Shown here piece by piece: positions 17,407 through 27,063 of a stretch of 32,654 nucleotides of DNA. Position 1 is the stretch's first letter, and every line of letters starts with the position of its first letter. The position numbers and the translations under genes are program-made. The stretch is from contig JAIUPH010000035.1 in NCBI GenBank assembly GCA_020161065.1, positions 1 to 32,654 of the forward strand. Reading direction: 5' to 3'. The notes beneath the pieces are model-generated. The model was not told the DNA's origin and did not search any database. It saw only the letters and a list, made by a program, of their open reading frames with translations. The stretch is from Pseudomonadota bacterium. GTDB taxonomy: Bacteria > Pseudomonadota > Gammaproteobacteria > Burkholderiales > Burkholderiaceae_C.

Positions 17407-19532
17407 TCGAAGCGGCCGCCGCTCTCGGCGCGCTTCACCACGCCGGCGGCCGGCTCGAAGCGCGGGCCGTAGGCCGCCGCCAGTTCGCGCGCACGGGCGA
17501 CGAAGGTCTGAGGCCCCATCGCGTTGATGAACTGCAGCACGCCGCCCTGGAACGGCGCAAAGCCCCAGCCGAAGATCGAGCCCACGTTGCCGTCGGCCAC
17601 CGAGCGCAGCACGCCTTCATCGAGGCAGCGCACCGCCTCGTTGGCCTGCGCGAACAGCAGCCGGTCGATCAGCTCGCGCTGTTCGGGCTGCCGCGCGGCC
17701 GGCGGGAACAGCGTGGTCAGTTCGGGCCACAGCGCCTTGCCATCGTCGCCGTAGTCGTAGAAGCCCTTGCCGGCCTTCTTGCCGACGCGGCCGATCTCGC
17801 ACAGCTGGCGCACCACGTCCATGCCCGGCTGCTCGACATAAGGCTTGCCTTCGGCGGCCAGGTCCTTCTTCGTCTGCTCCACCACGTGCAGGCTGAGCGA
17901 CAAGCTCACCTCGTCCTGCAAGGCCAGCGGCGGCATCGGCATGCCGGCCTGCAGGCCCGCCACCTCGATGCTGCGCGGGTGCACGCCTTCCTTCAGCATC
18001 GCCAGGCCTTCGCCGACGTAGGTGGCGAACACGCGGCTGGTGTAGAAGCCGCGGCTGTCGTTGACGACGATGGGCGTCTTGCCGATCTGCAGCACGTAGT
18101 CGAAGGCGCGGGCCAGCGTCTCGTCGCTGGTGTCCTTGCCGACGATGATCTCGACCAAGGGCATCTTGTCGACCGGGCTGAAGAAATGCAGGCCGATGAA
18201 GTTCTTGGGCCGGCCGCTGGCCTGCGCCAGGCCGGTGATCGGCAGCGTGCTGGTGTTGGACGCGAAGACCTTGTCGGCGGCCAGCACGGCTTCGGCGCGC
18301 TTGGTCACGTCGGCCTTGACGGCGCGGTCTTCGAACACCGCCTCGATCACCAGGTCGCAGCCCTGCAGCAGCTTGAAGTCGGTGCCGGCGGTGATCTTGG
18401 CCAGCAGCGCATCGCGCTGGTCGGCCGTGCTGCGGCCCTTCTTCACGGCGCGGTCGAGCAGGCCTTGCGAGTAAGCCTTGCCCTGGTCGGCCAGCGCCTG
18501 CGTGGTGTCGAGCAACACCACCTCGATGCCGGCCTTGGCCGAGACGTAGGCGATGCCGCCGCCCATCATGCCGGCGCCCAGCACGCCCAGCTTCTGCACC
18601 TTGCCGCGCGCGATGCCGGCCGGCCGCGAGGCGCCCTTCTTGATCGCGTTGAGCTGGTACCACAGCGTGTTGATGATGTTCTTCGACTCCTGGCTCAGCA
18701 CGCAGGCGGCGAAGTAGCGGCTTTCGACGACGCAGGCGGCGTCGAAGTCGAGCAGGCAGCCTTCGAAGATGCTGCTCATGATGTGCGTGACGGCCGGGTA
18801 GTTGCCAAAGCTCTTGGCCGACGCGACCGACGGCGCGATGGCCAGCATCTGCACGATCTGCGGCGAGCGCGAATCGCCGCCGGGAATCTTGAACTTCGGC
18901 TTGTCCCAGGGCTGCGCGGCCTTCGGGTTGGCGGCGATCCAGGCGCGCGCCTGCGCCATCAGGTCGTCGCGGTCCTTGGCCAGCGCGGCGATCAAGCCCA
19001 TCGCCAGCGCCTTGGCCGGCGCGATGTCGTTGCCTTCGGCGCAGATCTGCAAGGCCTGCTGCATGCCCACCAGCCGCGGCAATCGCTGCGTACCACCGCC
19101 GCCGGGCAGCAGGCCGAGCTTGACCTCGGGCTGGCCGAGCTTGAGCCTGGGGTCGTCGACCACGATGCGCGCGTGGCAGCCGAGCGCAATCTCCAGCCCG
19201 CCGCCGAGCGCATGGCCGTTGATCGCGGCCACCACCGGCTTGCCCTGCGTCTCCAGCTTGCGCAGCACCTGCTTCATCGCCATCGAGGTTTCGAAGGGCT
19301 CCTCGGCGCGCGTCCACTTCGACATGCGGTCGAGGTCGCCGCCGGCGCAGAAGTCGGCCTTGCCGCTGGTAAGGATCATGCCCTTCACCGCCGGGTCGGC
19401 CAGCTTCGCGCAGGCCTCGGCAATGCCTTGCATCAGATCGTCGGTCACCACGTTCATGGGCCGGCCGGGCACATCCATCGTCGCGACGAGGATGCCGTCG
19501 TCGCCCAGCTTCAGCTTGACTGCGTCGCTCAT
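17403..19532 (-). CDS. 3-hydroxyacyl-CoA dehydrogenase / enoyl-CoA hydratase, FadJ/FadB-like
   Basis: A 709-residue bifunctional beta-oxidation enzyme from ATG 19532, two bases after the thiolase stop. Residues about 1-190 are an enoyl-CoA hydratase domain with oxyanion-hole segments [11 protein letters not shown] and [13 protein letters not shown] and [14 protein letters not shown]. Residues about 315-500 are the NAD-binding domain ([19 protein letters not shown]), followed by the dehydrogenase C-terminal domains with [31 protein letters not shown] and [12 protein letters not shown]. The two activities hydrate 2-enoyl-CoA and oxidise the 3-hydroxyacyl-CoA. Architecture matches FadJ/FadB, and the neighbouring thiolase would be the partner subunit. 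Chain-length preference cannot be read from sequence. Confidence 0.93.
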   Translation of the reverse strand: MSDAVKLKLGDDGILVATMDVPGRPMNVVTDDLMQGIAEACAKLADPAVKGMILTSGKADFCAGGDLDRMSKWTRAEEPFETSMAMKQVLRKLETQGKPVVAAINGHALGGGLEIALGCHARIVVDDPRLKLGQPEVKLGLLPGGGGTQRLPRLVGMQQALQICAEGNDIAPAKALAMGLIAALAKDRDDLMAQARAWIAANPKAAQPWDKPKFKIPGGDSRSPQIVQMLAIAPSVASAKSFGNYPAVTHIMSSIFEGCLLDFDAACVVESRYFAACVLSQESKNIINTLWYQLNAIKKGASRPAGIARGKVQKLGVLGAGMMGGGIAYVSAKAGIEVVLLDTTQALADQGKAYSQGLLDRAVKKGRSTADQRDALLAKITAGTDFKLLQGCDLVIEAVFEDRAVKADVTKRAEAVLAADKVFASNTSTLPITGLAQASGRPKNFIGLHFFSPVDKMPLVEIIVGKDTSDETLARAFDYVLQIGKTPIVVNDSRGFYTSRVFATYVGEGLAMLKEGVHPRSIEVAGLQAGMPMPPLALQDEVSLSLSLHVVEQTKKDLAAEGKPYVEQPGMDVVRQLCEIGRVGKKAGKGFYDYGDDGKALWPELTTLFPPAARQPEQRELIDRLLFAQANEAVRCLDEGVLRSVADGNVGSIFGWGFAPFQGGVLQFINAMGPQTFVARARELAAAYGPRFEPAAGVVKRAESGGRFE

Positions 19533-19534
19533 GC

Positions 19535-20740
19535 TCAGACCCGCTCGATGATGGTGGCAATGCCCATGCCGCCGCCGACGCACAGCGTGGCGAGGCCGGT
19601 GTTGAGGTCGCGCCGCTCCAGTTCGTCGAGCAGCGTGCCGAGGATGATGCAGCCGGTGGCGCCCAGCGGATGGCCCATCGCGATCGAGCCGCCGTTGACG
19701 TTGACGCGCTCGGGGTCCACGCCGAGGTCGCGCGCCGTCTTCATCGGCACCACGGCGAAGGCCTCGTTCACTTCCCACAGGTCGACGTCACTGGCCGCCA
19801 TGCCCGCCTTGGCCAGCGCCTTCCGGCAGGCCGGCGTCGGGCCGGTGAGCATGATGGTCGGCTCGGCGCCGGTGACGGCGGCGGCGCGGATGCGCGCGCG
19901 CGGCTTCAGGCCCGCCTTGCGGCCGGCGTCGGCGTTGCCGACGAGCATCAGCGCCGCGCCGTCGACGATGCCGCTGCTGTTGCCCGCGTGGTGCACGTGG
20001 TGGATGCGCTCGACGGTCGTGTACTTGCGCAGCGCGGTGGCGTCGAAGCCCATCTGGCCGATGGCCGCGAAGCTGGGCTCCAGCTTGGCCATCGCCTCCA
20101 GCGTGGCGTTGGCGCGGATGGTCTCGTCCTCGGCCAGCATCAGCAGCCCGGCGATGTCGGCCACCGGCACGATGGACTTGGCAAAACGCCCGTCGGCGCG
20201 CGCGGCGGCAGCGCGCTGGTGCGAGCGCAGCGCGAAGCCGTCGACATCGGCGCGGCTGAAGCCTTCCAACGTGGCGATGAGGTCGGCGCCGATGCCTTGC
20301 GGCACGAAGCCGGTGGCCTGGTTGATGCGCGGGTCCATCACCCAGGCGCCGCCGTCGCTGCCCATGGGCCAGCGGCTCATGCTCTCCACGCCGCCGGCGA
20401 CGACGAAGTCTTCCCAGCCGCTCTTGACCTTGGCCGCCGCGAGGTTGACCGACTCCAGCCCGCTGGCGCAGAAGCGGCTTTGCGTCACGCCGGCCACGGT
20501 CTGCGGCCATTGCGCGTCGAGCACCGCGGTGCGCGCGATGTCGGCGCCCTGCTCGCCCAGCGGCGTCACGCAGCCCAGCACCACGTCGTCGACGAGTGCC
20601 GTGTCGAGCGCCAGCCGCTGCTGCAGCGCTTGCAGCAGCGTGCGCAGCAGCCACACCGGCGCGGCCTGGTGCAGGCTGCCGTCCTTCTTGCCCTTGCCGC
20701 GCGGCGTGCGCACGTGGTCGTAGATGAGTGCTTCTGACAT
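19535..20740 (-). CDS. Acetyl-CoA C-acyltransferase (thiolase, FadA/FadI-like)
   Basis: A 401-residue thiolase starting at ATG 20740, with GGAG six bases upstream (an earlier ATG four codons before is less well placed). The nucleophilic cysteine is in [12 protein letters not shown] near residue 93, the general-base histidine in [15 protein letters not shown], and the second cysteine in [28 protein letters not shown] completes the signature set. It cleaves 3-ketoacyl-CoA to acetyl-CoA and a shortened acyl-CoA. The gene sits between an acyl-CoA dehydrogenase (16-base gap) and the FadJ-like gene (2-base gap), giving a full beta-oxidation spiral on one transcript. Confidence 0.94.
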   Translation of the reverse strand: MSEALIYDHVRTPRGKGKKDGSLHQAAPVWLLRTLLQALQQRLALDTALVDDVVLGCVTPLGEQGADIARTAVLDAQWPQTVAGVTQSRFCASGLESVNLAAAKVKSGWEDFVVAGGVESMSRWPMGSDGGAWVMDPRINQATGFVPQGIGADLIATLEGFSRADVDGFALRSHQRAAAARADGRFAKSIVPVADIAGLLMLAEDETIRANATLEAMAKLEPSFAAIGQMGFDATALRKYTTVERIHHVHHAGNSSGIVDGAALMLVGNADAGRKAGLKPRARIRAAAVTGAEPTIMLTGPTPACRKALAKAGMAASDVDLWEVNEAFAVVPMKTARDLGVDPERVNVNGGSIAMGHPLGATGCIILGTLLDELERRDLNTGLATLCVGGGMGIATIIERV

Positions 20741-20756
20741 GCTGTTCTCCACGGCC

Positions 20757-21911
20757 TCACATCGAGCGCGAGGCCAGTTCCTTCATGATCTCGTTGGTGC
20801 CGCCGTAGATGCGCTGCACGCGCGCGTCGACGTACAGCTCGGCAATCGGGTATTCCATCATGTAGCCGTAGCCGCCGAAGAGCTGCAGGCATTCGTCCAT
20901 CACCCGGCCCTGCTGCTCGCTGACCCAGCTCTTGGCGAGCGCGGCGCGCGCGGCGTCGAGCTCGCCCAACAGGTGCGCGGCCATGCAGGCGTCGACGAAG
21001 GCGCGCGTCGCCAGCACCGTGGCCTGCACCTCGGCCAGCTTGAAGCGCGTGTTCTGGAAGTCCCACACCGTCTTGCCGAAGGCCTTGCGCTGCTTCACGT
21101 AGGCCAGCGTCTCTTCCAGCGCGCGCTCCATCGCCGCCACGCCTTGCAGCGCGATGATCAGCCGCTCCTGCGGCAGTTGCTCCATCAACTGGAAGAAGCC
21201 CTGGCCCTCCTCGCCGCCCAGCAGGTTGGCGGCCGGCACGCGAACGTCGTCGAAGAACAGTTCGCTGGTGTCCTGCGCCTTCAGCCCCACCTTGTCGAGC
21301 TTGCGGCCGCGGCGAAAGCCCGGCGCTTCGTCGGTGTCCACCAGCAGCAGGCTGATGCCTTTGGCGCCGGCCTCGGGCCCGGTCTTGCAGACCACGACGA
21401 TCAGCCGCGCGTGCTGGCCGTTGGTGATGAAGGTCTTGGCGCCGTTGATCACGTAATGGTCGCCGTCGCGCCGCGCCTGCGTGCGCACGGCCTGCAGGTC
21501 GCTGCCGGTGCCGGGCTCGGTCATCGCGATCGCGCTGGGCAGCTCGCCGCTCACCATGCGCGGCAGGAAGCGCTGGCGCTGCGCCTCGGTGCCGCAGCGA
21601 AACAGGTAGGGCGCGACGATGGCCGAATGCAGCCCGCCGCCCCAGCCGCTGAGATTGGCGCGCGCCGCTTCGAGGATGACCACCGCGTCGTGGCCGAAGT
21701 CGCCGCCGGCGCCGCCGTATTCGGCCGGCGTCGACAGGCACAGCAGGCCGTTGGCGCCGGCCTGCGTCCAGCATTCGCCGGGCAGGATGCCGGCCTCGCG
21801 CCAGGCCGCGGCCTGCGGCGCCCAGCGTTCGCTGAAGAAGCGGCGCGCCGACTCCTGCAGCATGCGGTGGTCGTCGGCCATCCAGGCCGACGGAAACAGC
21901 GGCAGCGTCAC
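20757..21911 (-). CDS. Acyl-CoA dehydrogenase
   Basis: A 384-residue flavoprotein that introduces the 2,3 double bond into acyl-CoA and passes electrons to ETF. The start is GTG 21911, overlapping the MerR stop as GTGA; family length (about 380) agrees and upstream codons are shadow. FAD and substrate regions are seen in [21 protein letters not shown] and [39 protein letters not shown] is the usual middle block. The C-terminal [18 protein letters not shown] holds the usual catalytic glutamate position. It differs from the second dehydrogenase of the window (25112-26263), so the divergent operons carry two distinct enzymes. Chain specificity unknown. Confidence 0.92.
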   Translation of the reverse strand: MTLPLFPSAWMADDHRMLQESARRFFSERWAPQAAAWREAGILPGECWTQAGANGLLCLSTPAEYGGAGGDFGHDAVVILEAARANLSGWGGGLHSAIVAPYLFRCGTEAQRQRFLPRMVSGELPSAIAMTEPGTGSDLQAVRTQARRDGDHYVINGAKTFITNGQHARLIVVVCKTGPEAGAKGISLLLVDTDEAPGFRRGRKLDKVGLKAQDTSELFFDDVRVPAANLLGGEEGQGFFQLMEQLPQERLIIALQGVAAMERALEETLAYVKQRKAFGKTVWDFQNTRFKLAEVQATVLATRAFVDACMAAHLLGELDAARAALAKSWVSEQQGRVMDECLQLFGGYGYMMEYPIAELYVDARVQRIYGGTNEIMKELASRSM

Positions 21912-22366
21912 TTGCTCTCCAGTTGCTTGCGCACGGTGGCGTTGATCACCCGCAGCTCGGCCAGCGTGGCGTCGATGTGGGCGCGCTTGAGTTCCAGCGC
22001 GCGGATCGCCGCATCGGTGCGGTCGCGCACGAAGCCCAGCTGCTGCACGCGGCCTTCGCCATGGTCGCCATACAGGTCGAGGTAATGGCGGATCTCCTGC
22101 AGCGAGGCGCCGATCAACTTCGACCGCAGGATCAGCGCCAGCCGCGCCCGGTCTTTGCGCGAGTAGACGCGCGCGCCGTTCACGCGGCGCGGCTCGAGCA
22201 GGCCCTTGGCTTCGTAGAAGCGGATGGTGCGCAGCGTGATGCCGAATTCGGCGCACAGCTCGGAGATGCCGAACAGCTCGCTGGTGTCCGACGCGCGGTG
22301 CGCGTCCAGCACCTGCCGTGCCGCCGCGGCACCGGCGCCGCGCCGGCGGACCGGAGCGTCGAGCAT
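21908..22366 (-). CDS. MerR-family regulator, LiuR-like
   Basis: A 152-residue regulator from ATG 22366, with a GGGGTGAG ribosome site. An N-terminal tail of about 30 residues precedes the winged helix (LFGISELCAEFGITLRTIRFYEAKGLLEPRRVNGARVYSRKDRARL) and a long C-terminal coiled helix (RTDAAIRALELKRAHIDATLAELRVIN). There are no metal-binding cysteines in the C-terminus, so it is not a metal sensor. MerR regulators of this kind (LiuR group) control branched-chain and fatty acyl-CoA degradation in Proteobacteria, responding to acyl-CoA intermediates. It is the first gene of the minus-strand operon, and divergent from the SDR-carboxylase operon. The palindrome at 22546-22559 is its likely site. 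Confidence 0.88.
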   Translation of the reverse strand: MLDAPVRRRGAGAAAARQVLDAHRASDTSELFGISELCAEFGITLRTIRFYEAKGLLEPRRVNGARVYSRKDRARLALILRSKLIGASLQEIRHYLDLYGDHGEGRVQQLGFVRDRTDAAIRALELKRAHIDATLAELRVINATVRKQLESK

Positions 22367-22545
22367 GCTCACCCCACGCGCTGCCGCTGCAGGGGCACGC
22401 GCAGGCTCGGCGCGCCCCGCTTCTGGCGCGCGGTCTCGGTGCAGGCTGGCAGGTCCATTGCAGGGTCCGTCGGGATCGGCTTGCCGCAGAGCATAGGCCG
22501 GCGGCTGCCGCACCGTGCTGAGGAATACCCTAAGCGAGATCGGGT

Positions 22546-22559
22546 TGACGTTAACGTCA
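22546..22559. promoter_or_regulatory. Perfect 14-bp palindrome, probable MerR operator
   Basis: TGACGTTAACGTCA is a perfect palindrome, 21 bases before the SDR ATG, in the 213-base divergent region 22367-22579. It includes a TTGACG (22545-22550) that could act as the plus-strand -35 with poor -10, as is usual for MerR-activated promoters. On the minus strand TTAACG and a TAGGGT about 16 bases further give a possible promoter for the MerR operon. The motif resembles in form the LiuR sites described for Proteobacteria (recalled, not checked). The rest of the region shows nothing else distinct. Confidence 0.7.
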
Positions 22560-22579
22560 CCCTCCGGCCCAATCGGCCG

Positions 22580-23473
22580 ATGACCGATGCGCCCCGCCCT
22601 GCCAGCCCCGCCCAACGCTACCGCAGCATCTTCGGTCCGCAGCTGTTCGCCGGCCAGGTGCTGTGGGTGACCGGCGGCGGCAGCGGCATCGGCCGCTGCG
22701 TCGCGCACGAGCTGGCTTCGCTCGGCGCGCAGGTGGTGATCAGCGGCCGCAGCGCCGACAAGCTGCAGCACACCGCCGACGAGATCGCGCAGGACGGCGG
22801 CCGCTGCGACACCATCGCCTTCGACATCCGCGACGAAGACGCCGTCAAGGCCGGCGTTGCCGAGGTGCTGCGCCGCCACGGCGCGGTGCACGGCCTGGTC
22901 AACAACGCCGGCGGGCAGTTTCCGTCGCCGCTGGCGGCCATCAGCAAGAAGGGCTTCGACGCGGTGGTGGCCAACAACCTGGCCGGCGGCTTCCTGATGA
23001 TGCGCGAGGTCTACAACCAGTGCATGGCGCAGCACGGCGGCGCCATCGTCAACATGACGGCCGACTTCCGCAACGGCATGCCCGGCATGGGCCACAGCGG
23101 CGCGGCGCGCGCCGGCATGAGCAACCTCACGCGCACCGCGGCCTACGAATGGGGCCCCGCCGGCGTGCGCGTCAACGCCGTGGCGCCGGGCTGGATCGCC
23201 AGCAGCGGCATGGACAGCTACGGCGAGGCCATGAAGCCGCTGATCCGCCGCCTGAAAGACCGCGTGCCGATCGGCCGCATGGGGCTGGAGGCCGAGGTCA
23301 GCGCCGTCATCGTCTTCCTGCTGTCGCCGGCGGCGGCCTTCGTCAGCGGCGTCACGGTGCAGATCGACGGCGCCGCCTCGCTCGGCAACGCGGTGTTCCC
23401 GATCGAGCCGCCGCGCAACCTCAGGCCGTTCGACGGCTTTCATCGCGCCGTCACGCCCGAGGTGCTGAAGTGA
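22580..23473 (+). CDS. SDR-family enoyl-CoA reductase-like oxidoreductase (PECR-like)
   Basis: A 297-residue short-chain dehydrogenase/reductase. The nucleotide site TGGGSGIGRCVA lies near residues 31-42 and NNAGGQFPSPL near 112. At the usual YxxxK position it has HSGAARAG, so the catalytic Tyr and Lys are His and Arg. The same HSGAARAG block is remembered in the peroxisomal trans-2-enoyl-CoA reductase (PECR) and related 2,4-dienoyl-CoA reductase group, which bind CoA esters and use NADPH. This suggests an enoyl-CoA reductase or related step and not a simple alcohol dehydrogenase. It is the first gene of the plus-strand operon; its stop overlaps the carboxyltransferase start as GTGA. AtuB/AtuG are SDRs at a comparable place in atu clusters. 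Confidence 0.88.
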   Translation: MTDAPRPASPAQRYRSIFGPQLFAGQVLWVTGGGSGIGRCVAHELASLGAQVVISGRSADKLQHTADEIAQDGGRCDTIAFDIRDEDAVKAGVAEVLRRHGAVHGLVNNAGGQFPSPLAAISKKGFDAVVANNLAGGFLMMREVYNQCMAQHGGAIVNMTADFRNGMPGMGHSGAARAGMSNLTRTAAYEWGPAGVRVNAVAPGWIASSGMDSYGEAMKPLIRRLKDRVPIGRMGLEAEVSAVIVFLLSPAAAFVSGVTVQIDGAASLGNAVFPIEPPRNLRPFDGFHRAVTPEVLK

Positions 23474-25080
23474 CGCGGCTGGTCTCGCAGCTCGACCCGA
23501 AGTCCGCCGCCTTCCAGGCCAACGCCGCGCGCATGCGCCAGCGGCTGGACGAGGTGCTGGCGCTGCAGGCGCAGGTGGTGGCCGAGTCGGCGTCCAAGCG
23601 CGACAAGTTCGAGCAGCGCGGCCAGTTGCTGCCGCGCGAGCGCGTGGCAAGGCTGATCGACCGCGGCAGCGCCTTCCTCGAACTCAGCCCGCTGGCGGGC
23701 CTGGGCATGCACGACGACGACGGCAAGAAAAGCGTGCAAGGCGGCGGCAGCATCGTGGGCATCGGAATCGTCGCCGGCAAGCGCGTGCTCGTCAGCGCCA
23801 ACGACAGCGCCGTCAAGGGCGGCACCGTGGCGCCGATGGGGCTGAAGAAGGCGCTGCGCGCGCAGGCGCTGGCGGCCGAGAACAAGCTGCCGCTGGTGGC
23901 GCTGGTGGAAAGCGGCGGCGCCAACCTGATGTACCAGGCCGAGATCTTCGTCGACGGCGGCCGCACCTTCGCCAACCAGGCGCGGCTGTCGGCCGCCGGC
24001 ATTCCGCAGATCGCCGTGGTGCACGGCTCGTCCACCGCCGGCGGCGCCTACCTGCCGGGCCTGTCGGACTACGTGGTGCTGGTGCGCGGCCGCAGCAGCA
24101 TCTTCCTGGCCGGGCCGCCGCTGGTGAAGGCCGCCATCGGCGAAGACGCCGACGACGAGGAACTGGGCGGCGCGCTGATGCACGCCGGCGTCACCGGCCT
24201 GGGCGAGTACCTCGCCGAAGACGACGCGCACGCCATCGCGCTGGCCCGCGAGTTGGTCGACCAACTGCCTTGGGACCTGGTGCCACCCGCTGCCGCCGCG
24301 CCGGCGCCGCTGTACGACCGCGAAGAACTGCTGGGCGTGGTACCCGCCGACGACCGCACGCCCTACGACGTGCGCGAAGTCATCGCGCGGCTGGTCGACG
24401 GCTCCGACTTCCTCGAATTCAAGGCCACGCTCGCCGCCGACACGGTGTGCGGCCATGCCCGCATCAACGGCCACCGCGTGGGCATCCTCGGCAACAACGG
24501 GCCCATCCAGCCGGCCGGCAGCACCAAGGCCGGGCAGTTCATCCAGTTGTGCGACCAGGCCGGCGCGCCGCTCGTCTTCCTGCAGAACACCACCGGCTAC
24601 ATGGTGGGCAAGGCGGCCGAGCAGGCCGGCGCCATCAAGCACGGCAGCAAGATGATCCAGGCGGTGGCCAACGCGCGCGTGCCCAAGTTCACCATCGTGC
24701 TGGGCGGCAGCTTCGGCGCCGGCAACTACGGCATGTGCGGCCGCGGCTTCGACCCGCGCTTCATCTTCGCCTGGCCGAGCGCGCGCACCGCGGTGATGGG
24801 CGGCGCGCAGGCGGCGCAGGTGATGGACATCGTCAACCGCGCCAAGCTGCTGAAGATGGGCCAGCCCGCCGACGACCAGGCCCTGGCCGCCATGAGCGAC
24901 GGCTTGCGCCGCCGGCTCGACGCCGAGAGCGCGGCCCTCTTCGGCACCGCGCGGCTGTGGGACGACGGCATCATCGACCCGCGCGACACCCGCCGCATCC
25001 TGGCGTTATGCCTGGACCTCGCGAGCGAAGCCGAACGCCGCCGGCTGCGCCCCAACACCTTCGGCGTGGCGCGGCTGTGA
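23470..25080 (+). CDS. Acyl-CoA carboxylase carboxyltransferase (beta) subunit, geranyl-CoA/methylcrotonyl-CoA type
   Basis: A 536-residue carboxyltransferase from GTG 23470 (GTGA overlap with the SDR). It transfers the carboxyl group from biotin to the gamma-methyl carbon of a 2-enoyl-CoA. Both crotonase-like halves are seen: VHGSSTAGGAYLPGLSDYVV, IFLAGPPLVKAA, then NNGPIQPAGSTKAGQFIQ, FLQNTTGYMVG, GGSFGAGNYGMCGRGFDPRF and AWPSARTAVMGG. Length matches both MCC and GCC beta subunits (about 535). However, where MCC reads FPDR-x-HFGR this protein has FVDGGR, lacking the phenylalanine said to narrow the MCC pocket. This favours geranyl-CoA carboxylase (AtuC) or another long branched substrate. 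The assignment to AtuC stays provisional. Confidence 0.9.
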   Translation: MTRLVSQLDPKSAAFQANAARMRQRLDEVLALQAQVVAESASKRDKFEQRGQLLPRERVARLIDRGSAFLELSPLAGLGMHDDDGKKSVQGGGSIVGIGIVAGKRVLVSANDSAVKGGTVAPMGLKKALRAQALAAENKLPLVALVESGGANLMYQAEIFVDGGRTFANQARLSAAGIPQIAVVHGSSTAGGAYLPGLSDYVVLVRGRSSIFLAGPPLVKAAIGEDADDEELGGALMHAGVTGLGEYLAEDDAHAIALARELVDQLPWDLVPPAAAAPAPLYDREELLGVVPADDRTPYDVREVIARLVDGSDFLEFKATLAADTVCGHARINGHRVGILGNNGPIQPAGSTKAGQFIQLCDQAGAPLVFLQNTTGYMVGKAAEQAGAIKHGSKMIQAVANARVPKFTIVLGGSFGAGNYGMCGRGFDPRFIFAWPSARTAVMGGAQAAQVMDIVNRAKLLKMGQPADDQALAAMSDGLRRRLDAESAALFGTARLWDDGIIDPRDTRRILALCLDLASEAERRRLRPNTFGVARL

Positions 25081-25111
25081 CGCCTGACAACGACCCTGCG
25101 GAGACCCTGGC

Positions 25112-26263
25112 ATGAAGCTCACCCCCGAACACCGGCAGATCGCCGACACCGTGCGCAAGTTCTGCGAGAAGGAGCTGAACCCGCAGGTGCCGGCCTGGGA
25201 GGCGGCCGAGCAGTTTCCCAGCCACCAGGTCTTCAAGCAGCTGGGCGAGCTGGGCCTGCTCGGGCTGAAGTATCCGGAAGCCTTCGGCGGCGCCGGGCTC
25301 GACTTCAGCTACAGCATGGTGATGGCCGAGGCGCTGGGCTATTGCAACTGCGGCGGCGTGCCCATGGCCATCGGCGTGCAGACCGACATGGCCACGCCGG
25401 CACTGGCGCGCTTCGGCAGCGACGAGCTGCGCAAGGAATACCTGGTGCCGGCCATCGCCGGCGACGCCGTGGCCTGCATCGGCGTCAGCGAGGCCGGCGG
25501 CGGCAGCGACGTGGCCGCCGTCAAGACCCAGGCGCGCAGCGAAGGCGGCGACTACGTGATCAACGGCAGCAAGATGTGGATCACCAACGGCCTGAAGGCC
25601 GACTGGTGCTGCCTGCTGGCCAACACCAGCGACGGCCCGCCGCACAAGAACAAGAGCCTGATCATCGTGCCGATGGATGCCGCCGGCATCACCAAGCAGA
25701 AGATCAGGAAGATCGGCATGAACAGCAGCGACACCGCGCAGCTGTTCTTCGACAACGTGCGCGTGCCCAGGCGCAACCTGATCGGCCAGGAAGGCCTGGG
25801 CTTCAGCTTCCAGATGATGCAGTTCCAGGAGGAGCGGCTGTGGGCAGCAGCCTCGGCGCTGGTCGGCCTGGACCGGCTGATCGACCAGACCATCGAGTAC
25901 ACGCGCCAGCGCCGCGCCTTCGGCAGCCGCCTGCTCGACAACCAGGTGGTGCACTTCCGCCTGGCCGAGCTGCGCACCGAGGTGGAGGCGCTGCGCGCGC
26001 TGACCTACAGTGCGGTGGAGCAATACGTTGCCGGCCAGGACGTCACGCGGCTGGCCAGCATGGCCAAGCTGAAATGCGGCCGCCTTTCGCGCGAGGTGTC
26101 CGACGCTTGCCTGCAGTACTGGGGCGGCATGGGCTTCACCTGGGACAACCCCATCTCGCAGGCCTACCGCGACACGCGGCTGGCGTCGATCGGCGGCGGC
26201 GCGGATGAAGTCATGCTCGGCATCATCTGCAAGCTCGAAGGCACTCTCCCGGGCCGCGCATGA
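25112..26263 (+). CDS. Acyl-CoA dehydrogenase, AtuD-like
   Basis: A 383-residue flavoprotein from ATG 25112. Typical blocks are GVPMAIGVQTDMATPALARFG, CIGVSEAGGGSDVAAVKTQAR, INGSKMWITNGLKADW and RKIGMNSSDTAQLFFDNVRVP. The end is RLASIGGGADEVMLGIICKLEG, so the usual 'GT.EI' is GADEV, with the glutamate retained at the base position. GGGADEVML and the Cys-Gly-rich stretch LGYCNCGGVPMA resemble the citronellyl-CoA dehydrogenase (AtuD) group as remembered. In the atu pathway this step makes the double bond of geranyl-CoA, the substrate of the carboxylase. It follows the carboxyltransferase by 31 bases and overlaps the hydratase start by four (ATGA). Confidence 0.9.
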   Translation: MKLTPEHRQIADTVRKFCEKELNPQVPAWEAAEQFPSHQVFKQLGELGLLGLKYPEAFGGAGLDFSYSMVMAEALGYCNCGGVPMAIGVQTDMATPALARFGSDELRKEYLVPAIAGDAVACIGVSEAGGGSDVAAVKTQARSEGGDYVINGSKMWITNGLKADWCCLLANTSDGPPHKNKSLIIVPMDAAGITKQKIRKIGMNSSDTAQLFFDNVRVPRRNLIGQEGLGFSFQMMQFQEERLWAAASALVGLDRLIDQTIEYTRQRRAFGSRLLDNQVVHFRLAELRTEVEALRALTYSAVEQYVAGQDVTRLASMAKLKCGRLSREVSDACLQYWGGMGFTWDNPISQAYRDTRLASIGGGADEVMLGIICKLEGTLPGRA

Positions 26264-27063
26264 ACGCCGCCCCGACCGTGCTGGCGCGCCAGCAAGGCGC
26301 CGTGCTGCACCTCACGCTGAACCGGCCCGAGGTGCGCAACGCGATGTCGCTGGCCATGGTGCTGGAGTTGCGCCAGGCCTTGGAACAAGCGCATGCCGAC
26401 GGCCGCACGCGCGCCGTGGTGCTGCGCGGCGCCGGCGGCCACTTCTGCGCCGGCGGCGACATCCGCGACATGGCCACCGCGCGCGCCCGGCTGGGCGATG
26501 ACTCGAAGGCCGTCGCCGAGATCAACGCCGCCTTCGGCGAGCTGTGCGTGGCCTATGCCAACAGCGGCCTGGCCGTCGTCGCGGTGACCGAGGGCACGGT
26601 GATGGGCGGCGGCTTCGGCCTGGCCTGCGTGGCCGACGTGACGCTGGCCGACACCAGCGTGGCCTTCCGCCTGCCCGAAACCAGCCTCGGCCTGGTGCCG
26701 GCGCAAGTGGGGCCGTTCCTGGTGGAACGCCTGGGCTACGCCGAGGCCAAGCGCCTGGCGGTGACCGGCGCCACCGTCGGCGCCGAAGAGGCCTTGCGCC
26801 TGCGCCTGGTGCACGAGGTGCATGCCGATGCCGCCGCGCTGGACGGCGCGCTGCAGCGCGTGCTGGCCGAGATCCTGCGCTGCGCGCCCGGCGCGCTGGC
26901 GGCCACCAAGGCGCTGATCGCCAAGGCGCGGCTGCACAGCCCCGCCTCGCTGGTGCGCGAAGCGGCCGAAGTGTTTTCGCGCGCGTCGCTGGGGCCGGAG
27001 GGGCAGGAAGGCACGTCGGCGTTCCTGCAAAAGCGCAAGCCGTCCTGGGCTTCCGAATCGTGA
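26260..27063 (+). CDS. Enoyl-CoA hydratase/isomerase, AtuE-like by position
   Basis: A 267-residue crotonase-fold protein from ATG 26260. The oxyanion-hole segments are GAGGHFCAGGDIRDM and EGTVMGGGFGLACVADVTLAD; the loop FRLPETSLGLVPAQVGPFLVERLG carries a glutamate at the usual catalytic place. Such enzymes hydrate 2-enoyl-CoAs; in the atu route this would be isohexenylglutaconyl-CoA and in the liu route methylglutaconyl-CoA. Both rest on context, not on residues. The N-terminus starts cleanly with no extra sequence. Its TGA overlaps a GTG opening a 51-codon frame that copies the next gene's start (see 27060-27215). Confidence 0.9.
   Translation: MNAAPTVLARQQGAVLHLTLNRPEVRNAMSLAMVLELRQALEQAHADGRTRAVVLRGAGGHFCAGGDIRDMATARARLGDDSKAVAEINAAFGELCVAYANSGLAVVAVTEGTVMGGGFGLACVADVTLADTSVAFRLPETSLGLVPAQVGPFLVERLGYAEAKRLAVTGATVGAEEALRLRLVHEVHADAAALDGALQRVLAEILRCAPGALAATKALIAKARLHSPASLVREAAEVFSRASLGPEGQEGTSAFLQKRKPSWASES

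Noticed and set aside
17886-20723. 945-codon open frame antisense to the FadJ-like and thiolase genes
   Set aside because: Spans two good genes on the other strand and has no recognisable motif.
23470-25080. Carboxyltransferase as propionyl-CoA carboxylase
   Set aside because: The motif set, length and gene order are of the MCC/GCC branch; PCC clusters are organised differently.
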